Positions 59,806 to 64,000 of a stretch of 64,000 nt of DNA are shown here, in pieces; within the stretch, counting starts at the first letter, position 1, and the number at the start of each line of letters is the position of its first letter. The notes under the pieces were generated by a model, which saw only the letters and a program-made list of their open reading frames with translations, did not search any database and was not told where the DNA came from. Location: positions 444,791-508,790 of the forward strand of contig QKWP01000053.1 of the NCBI GenBank assembly GCA_003550325.1, written 5' to 3'. This DNA is from Gigaspora rosea (taxonomy: Eukaryota > Glomeromycota > Glomeromycetes > Diversisporales > Gigasporaceae). The translations under genes were made by a program, and so were the position numbers.

Positions 59806-60957
59806 TTAATTTGCTAAAAAACTTTTAGTACTTTTACTAATCTGGAATATTTCATATTCTACCACTAAAAAAAATAAATTTCCACTACTTTCAAATATAG
59901 ATTCACTTCTAATTGTTTTTATATGAATATTGACAACTTTAACACTTAAAGCATTGATCAAAATCATCAACATAGTTAAATCGCCAATACCAAAATTTGG
60001 ACCATAATCCATATTACAATTAATTGCATTTTGAATAATGCTATTTCTTAATGAAAAAATAAAGCTATCTTTGCAATGCTTACAGAAATCTTTTTTACCT
60101 AGTTTATCCCAACAAATAGAATTGTAACTACCAAGAATTTCATTATTACCTTTAACCTTTATAATTACAACAAGATGCATTTGCTTAGCACATAATTTTC
60201 AAAATAAATCTTTATCTCTAGTTCCTTAAAGAAGAAATTTAAACTCATATGGATATATGTATAAACTTTTTTATCAACCCATGAAGCAATTTCTGCTACA
60301 TGTGCTTCATTGATAATTGGTTCTAAATTTCTAGTATGTAATGTTGGTGCTATATTTACACAAGGTGGAAGAATTTTTGATAATACTTGTCAATCAGCTA
60401 ATATAAAGTTTTTTGTTATATCATCCAGAGATTTTTCTCTAAAATTTGTTGGTATAGTTGTATATTATTTGTTATTGTTATCATTAGACATTTCAAAATA
60501 TTGGATATGAGATAAAATATTTTGTAAAGTACTGTAGTCTTTAAAGAATGAAAATTTTTATATGACCAGTTTTCAGAACTGGTTGGTAGGTCAGGATTTT
60601 GAGCAATTTCCCATTCAATACACAATTCCAAATTTTTATCTCTTCCATTTGTAAGTCATATTAGCTAATAAATGATACTAATGCATTTTTTTGAAGTAAA
60701 GAAAAGTTTTTCGATTCAAAAATCTTATTAGGGTACTTTGCCACAATATCATTGTACAATTTTTGCAATTTTTGAATCTCATTATTCATTATTCTGTATA
60801 ATTTTTTGATAAATATAAGTAAAATTTAAATGATGCCAATGAGGTTTCATTTCAATTAAATGTGTTTCAAGGTATTTAGCTAATTCATCAAAAAGAAATT
60901 TGCAAGCAATAAGCATAAGCTCAAAAATAAATAATGCATTATGATTTTCAAATACAG
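59806..60957 (-). pseudogene. BTB-BACK-TLDc pseudogene, copy III
   Basis: Minus strand. 59806-60260 is TLDc (HLVVIIKVKGNNEILG, EYEIFQIS near the end), and 60400-60950 is BACK with the end of BTB (WNLV-like ELCIEWEIAQN, NILKCLM). Many single-base indels and stops. Homology ends at 60957, near the intron, so the first BTB exon is gone. Confidence 0.82.
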
Positions 60958-60959
60958 TC

Positions 60960-62035
60960 TTCCTTTTCTATAATCACCTCCTATATAATCACAACTCCTA
61001 TATTGTCACACAAATTTTTAACTCTATTTGTTTTTATATAAAAATACCTTTATATAATTACAATCTATACTACAAGGAAAGGATGGGGAATAAAAAATTT
61101 TTCAGGTGCCAGATAACCCTTTTATTAGATGACGTGCTGAATAAACTATAGTAACAATAGTGAAGTTTCAGAAACAGGTTTTTACCTAACAGGTTTTTAC
61201 TTTTTTTATCTGTTCATTTACATCATTATGCATGTTGTATTTGCACGTGCGGAGAATGAAAAGTGTTGTATGTATGTGCATATAATAAATGATTTTTGTA
61301 GAAAAAATGACAATTGCACAAAGTACTGATTTACATTTAATCGCAAGTACAATAACAAGCAATAATAAAAACATGAATAAGAGAATCTATATTATAATAA
61401 TAATGATGCAAATTAGCCTATTAATAGCAGAGTGATATTTTAATTTGTGAATTCGTTCAAATTTTTGTAAATATTACGTACATATGTATAGCATTAACCA
61501 CTATGATGCGCATCTCATAGTACTATCATATATTTATCTATTATATAAAAATTATTTAACCAAACATTGCTTTAACAGGTTTTTCTCTCAATTAAAATGC
61601 ATGACAATCACTATAAAAAACATCTTTTTATTATTGTCTTTCAGAATTGCACTAACTAAATATATTATGCTTTTTTTTTATAACTAAAATTCAAAATATG
61701 CAAGCGAATTTACTACTTTACAACTCAAGTTTCATTCTAATGTAGTGATTACAGCAAATAAATTAATACCTGTAATTCCTGTTTTTCACAACCAAGTTTT
61801 TTTATATATGTTGTGATCATTCACAATTAATATAGTCTGCAAATAAGTTGCATGTATACAGGATTTTCATATATGTTAGTTAATCATAATGACTCTGTAG
61901 GTGTTCATGCATAATATTCGTAAATATAGTTAAGAAGGCATATTCCTGATTAGTTATCTTTTTGATTAATTGACTTCTATCAGCTGACAAAAAAAAAAGA
62001 TCTGCCAGGGCAAGTATAACTTTAATAATGGGTTT
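60960..62035. other. Gene-free stretch
   Basis: AT-rich, with short open frames only. Local direct repeats (AACAGGTTTTTAC twice near 61170-61200) are too short to classify. Confidence 0.4.
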
Positions 62036-62039
62036 CAAG

Positions 62040-62830
62040 AGAATGTTGTATAATTAACCGTAATCATTTGTTCGTTTAATAAATACCAGTGTGAGTACAA
62101 GGTTTAATTTTGTTCACTTTAACAATTGTATTTAGGAGAATATATGATTAACTATAATCATTAATCGATTAATAAATTACCAGGATGAATATGAAGTTTA
62201 ATTCTATTCACTTTGACAATTGTGTTTCAAAGAATGCATGATTAATCTTAATCATTTAATTACCAATTCGGATAAGATTGGCACTATAGTTATATTATTA
62301 CTATATATAAAGTTGGGGATAAACAAATATATATAAACAATATATTAGTAAATCTGATTATGACCCTTATGAAAAGTTTTTTTTGTACTAAGTAAATATT
62401 ATTTTTTAAATAAGTAAAGTTGTAGAGCAGGTTCTTGTGCATCAACTAGTAAAATTTCATTAAAATTGGACATGTAAATAAGAAGATATAAGTAAAAACA
62501 TCTTTAAAATTCTTTAAATCATATAAAAATTATATATATATAGGCCTGCTTCAAATTTTGTACTACGTTGTTTATATATTTGTTTTGCCCCAATTCTAAA
62601 TATAAAAATATTGCTGATCTTATCTGGATTGGCAATGAAATATTCAATAAAATTACCAAGTTGAATATTATGTTTAATTCAGTTCACTCTAACGATTGTA
62701 TTTCAAGAAATTATTTACGTATAATCATTCAATAAATTATCAGGGTGAGTATGAAGTTTAATTCTGTTCACTTTGATAATTTTGTTTCAAGGTGATGTAT
62801 GATAACCATGATTCATTTAATCATTGTAAA
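62040..62830. repeat. About 100-bp tandem repeats interrupted by an insertion
   Basis: Units contain AATAAATTACCAGGATGAAT, GAAGTTTAATTCTGTTCACT, TTGACAATTGTGTTTCAA and ATGATTAACTATAATCATT. About three lie at 62040-62262 and two at 62640-62830, with a 370-bp insertion between. Confidence 0.75.
62263..62632. mobile_element. 370-bp inverted-repeat insertion (MITE-like)
   Basis: Left end CCAATTCGGATAAGATTGGC, right end the complement of CCAATCCAGATAAGATCAGC. It interrupts the 100-bp repeats. No clear target duplication and no ORF. Confidence 0.6.
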
Positions 62831-63780
62831 AGTGGTAGAAATAGGGTCTATGGCTAGAAACACTAACAACACCTCTATTTAACTAAACTAATATCCTTTA
62901 ATTGTACAAAATATCTGAACCTTGAATTGGCAAACAGAAAGAAGCATAATTAATTTAATTGAGTCTCAAGATTTGGGTCTCAAGCTTCTTTATGGTCTTG
63001 CTATGGTATAGTCAAAGCAAAGCTAAGTATTTCTTGATTTCTTATAAAAGTCTTTGGTTGATAGTTTTAAGCCCACTCTATTTATATATCTCTTCTTCTT
63101 TGTTCCTAGGGTGTAAAAATATAAGTGTGAGAAGGTTCCAGTTTAATCATTAATGATCATCGCATGATTACAGAATTAGCCTAATATGAATTCGATGCAT
63201 CATAGAGAATTATCAGTTTATAGTACTAACTACTTTGGACTCAATGTCTATATCGAGGATACTAGAGCTAATACTTCTACTCTGATTTCGAATGTTAGAA
63301 CTAAACCGTGTTTAACTTTACTAAAATTTACAATGAGTTGGACTACACTGAATTAATTCTTTATTAATGCAAAAAGGGGTATTATATACTTTTTTCCTCT
63401 TAATAAATACATGAATTTTAGACTAACTCTACTAAAGCAAGACCAACTGGATTCTGTGTTTTACATTACCTCCTCTCGCTCATATTTAATACACATAGTG
63501 CACGGTACATAGGTCAAATAAATGACTAACGGGATATATCTATATAGCCCTATTATTTACCCAGTATGTATATCGGGATAATACAAATAGAATAATAACA
63601 GTTAACTAACAGATACCTGTATTAGAGTAAGATAGAAGATAAATATCAGGTATAAAATAATACACCTATTGCTTCTTAATACTATCCTAATATAAATGTC
63701 GGGATAGTATAGAAGGGAAAATAATAGTAAGCTAACAGGAACTAGTATCAAAGCAAAGTACAGGTATACTAAAGGTTTAA
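62831..63780. other. Stretch without a supported gene
   Basis: A plus-strand frame at 62959-63153 gives no recognisable protein. TGTTAGAAC at about 63293 followed by a TATA-like region could be a decayed LTR, but I cannot find its other end. Confidence 0.35.
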
Positions 63781-64000
63781 AAAATTCATACATTTTTTTC
63801 TTCTTTTATTATCCCGATATTCAACTTAGATGTTAGTAGCATCATAGAAGGATATAGGTATATAAAAAGTATAAAAAATTTATATATTTTTTCTTCTTTT
63901 ATTATCCCGATATTCAACCAACACGCTAGTAGCATCATAGGACGATATAGGTATATAAAAAGTATAAAAACTATATATGATTTTTTTCTTCTTTTATTAT
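63781..64000. repeat. About 95-bp tandem repeat reaching the window edge
   Basis: TTCTTTTATTATCCCGATAT and CTAGTAGCATCATAG with GATATAGGTATATAAAAAGT recur at about 63800, 63893 and 63987. The array continues beyond the window. Confidence 0.75.

Noticed and set aside
62959..63400. Copia-type retrotransposon end (RNase H plus LTR)
   Set aside because: A TGTTAGAAC start and a vaguely RNase-H-like frame were noticed, but no motif, second LTR or target duplication could be shown.

Overview
Nuclear DNA of a fungus, most likely an arbuscular mycorrhizal fungus (Glomeromycotina, Rhizophagus-like). The evidence is a very AT-rich sequence, short fungal introns with GTAAGT/GTATGT donors and CTAAC/CTAAT branch motifs, and several families known to be greatly expanded in Rhizophagus: BTB-BACK-TLDc proteins, secreted or membrane kelch proteins, SPRY proteins and TKL-type protein kinases. 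The species is an inference.

Few genes look intact. They are a two-exon BTB-BACK-TLDc gene (31946-33472, minus), a six-exon SPRY-TPR gene (38720-40167, plus) and a TKL kinase gene (51056 to about 52410, plus) whose usual N-terminal region is missing. The rest of the coding material is decayed: three further BTB-TLDc loci or fragments, three kelch membrane-protein pseudogenes, a hAT transposase, a LINE polyprotein and two Tc1/mariner-like transposase tails.

Layout. 0.7-24.7 kb and 30.05-38.37 kb are two copies of one segment: BTB remnant, spacer, BTB-TLDc gene, flank, intron-like repeats, small ORF, kelch gene. The first copy is three times longer. It carries a complete hAT element (4613-8393, 8-bp target duplication), an 11-kb block of transposon fragments, satellite and a LINE (13976-18939, 14-bp target duplication), and a solo LTR inside the kelch exon (23432-23748, 5-bp target duplication). 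A third, BTB-only copy lies at 57.5-60.96 kb and is split by a 1.24-kb foldback element. Between the copies are small DNA elements with TA or TTA target duplications, and nested inverted repeats.

40.2-51.0 kb is one long tandem array of about 100-bp units, lying between the SPRY-TPR gene and the kinase gene. Each unit reads like a complete fungal intron: GTAAGT donor, CTAAC branch motif, pyrimidine tract, and ACAG or ATAG acceptor. Unit after unit, exactly three bases separate the acceptor AG from the next GTAAG. An older, more diverged family with the same architecture is scattered over the window (11.4-20.2, 20.2-20.65, 26.8-27.4, 34.3-34.7, 54.4-55.8 kb). This intron-like satellite is the most unusual thing here. 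A tRNA-derived SINE with a 14-bp target duplication has jumped into the array (43334-43967, partly hidden by an N gap).

All readings are by eye. No alignment, RNA data or database search was available.
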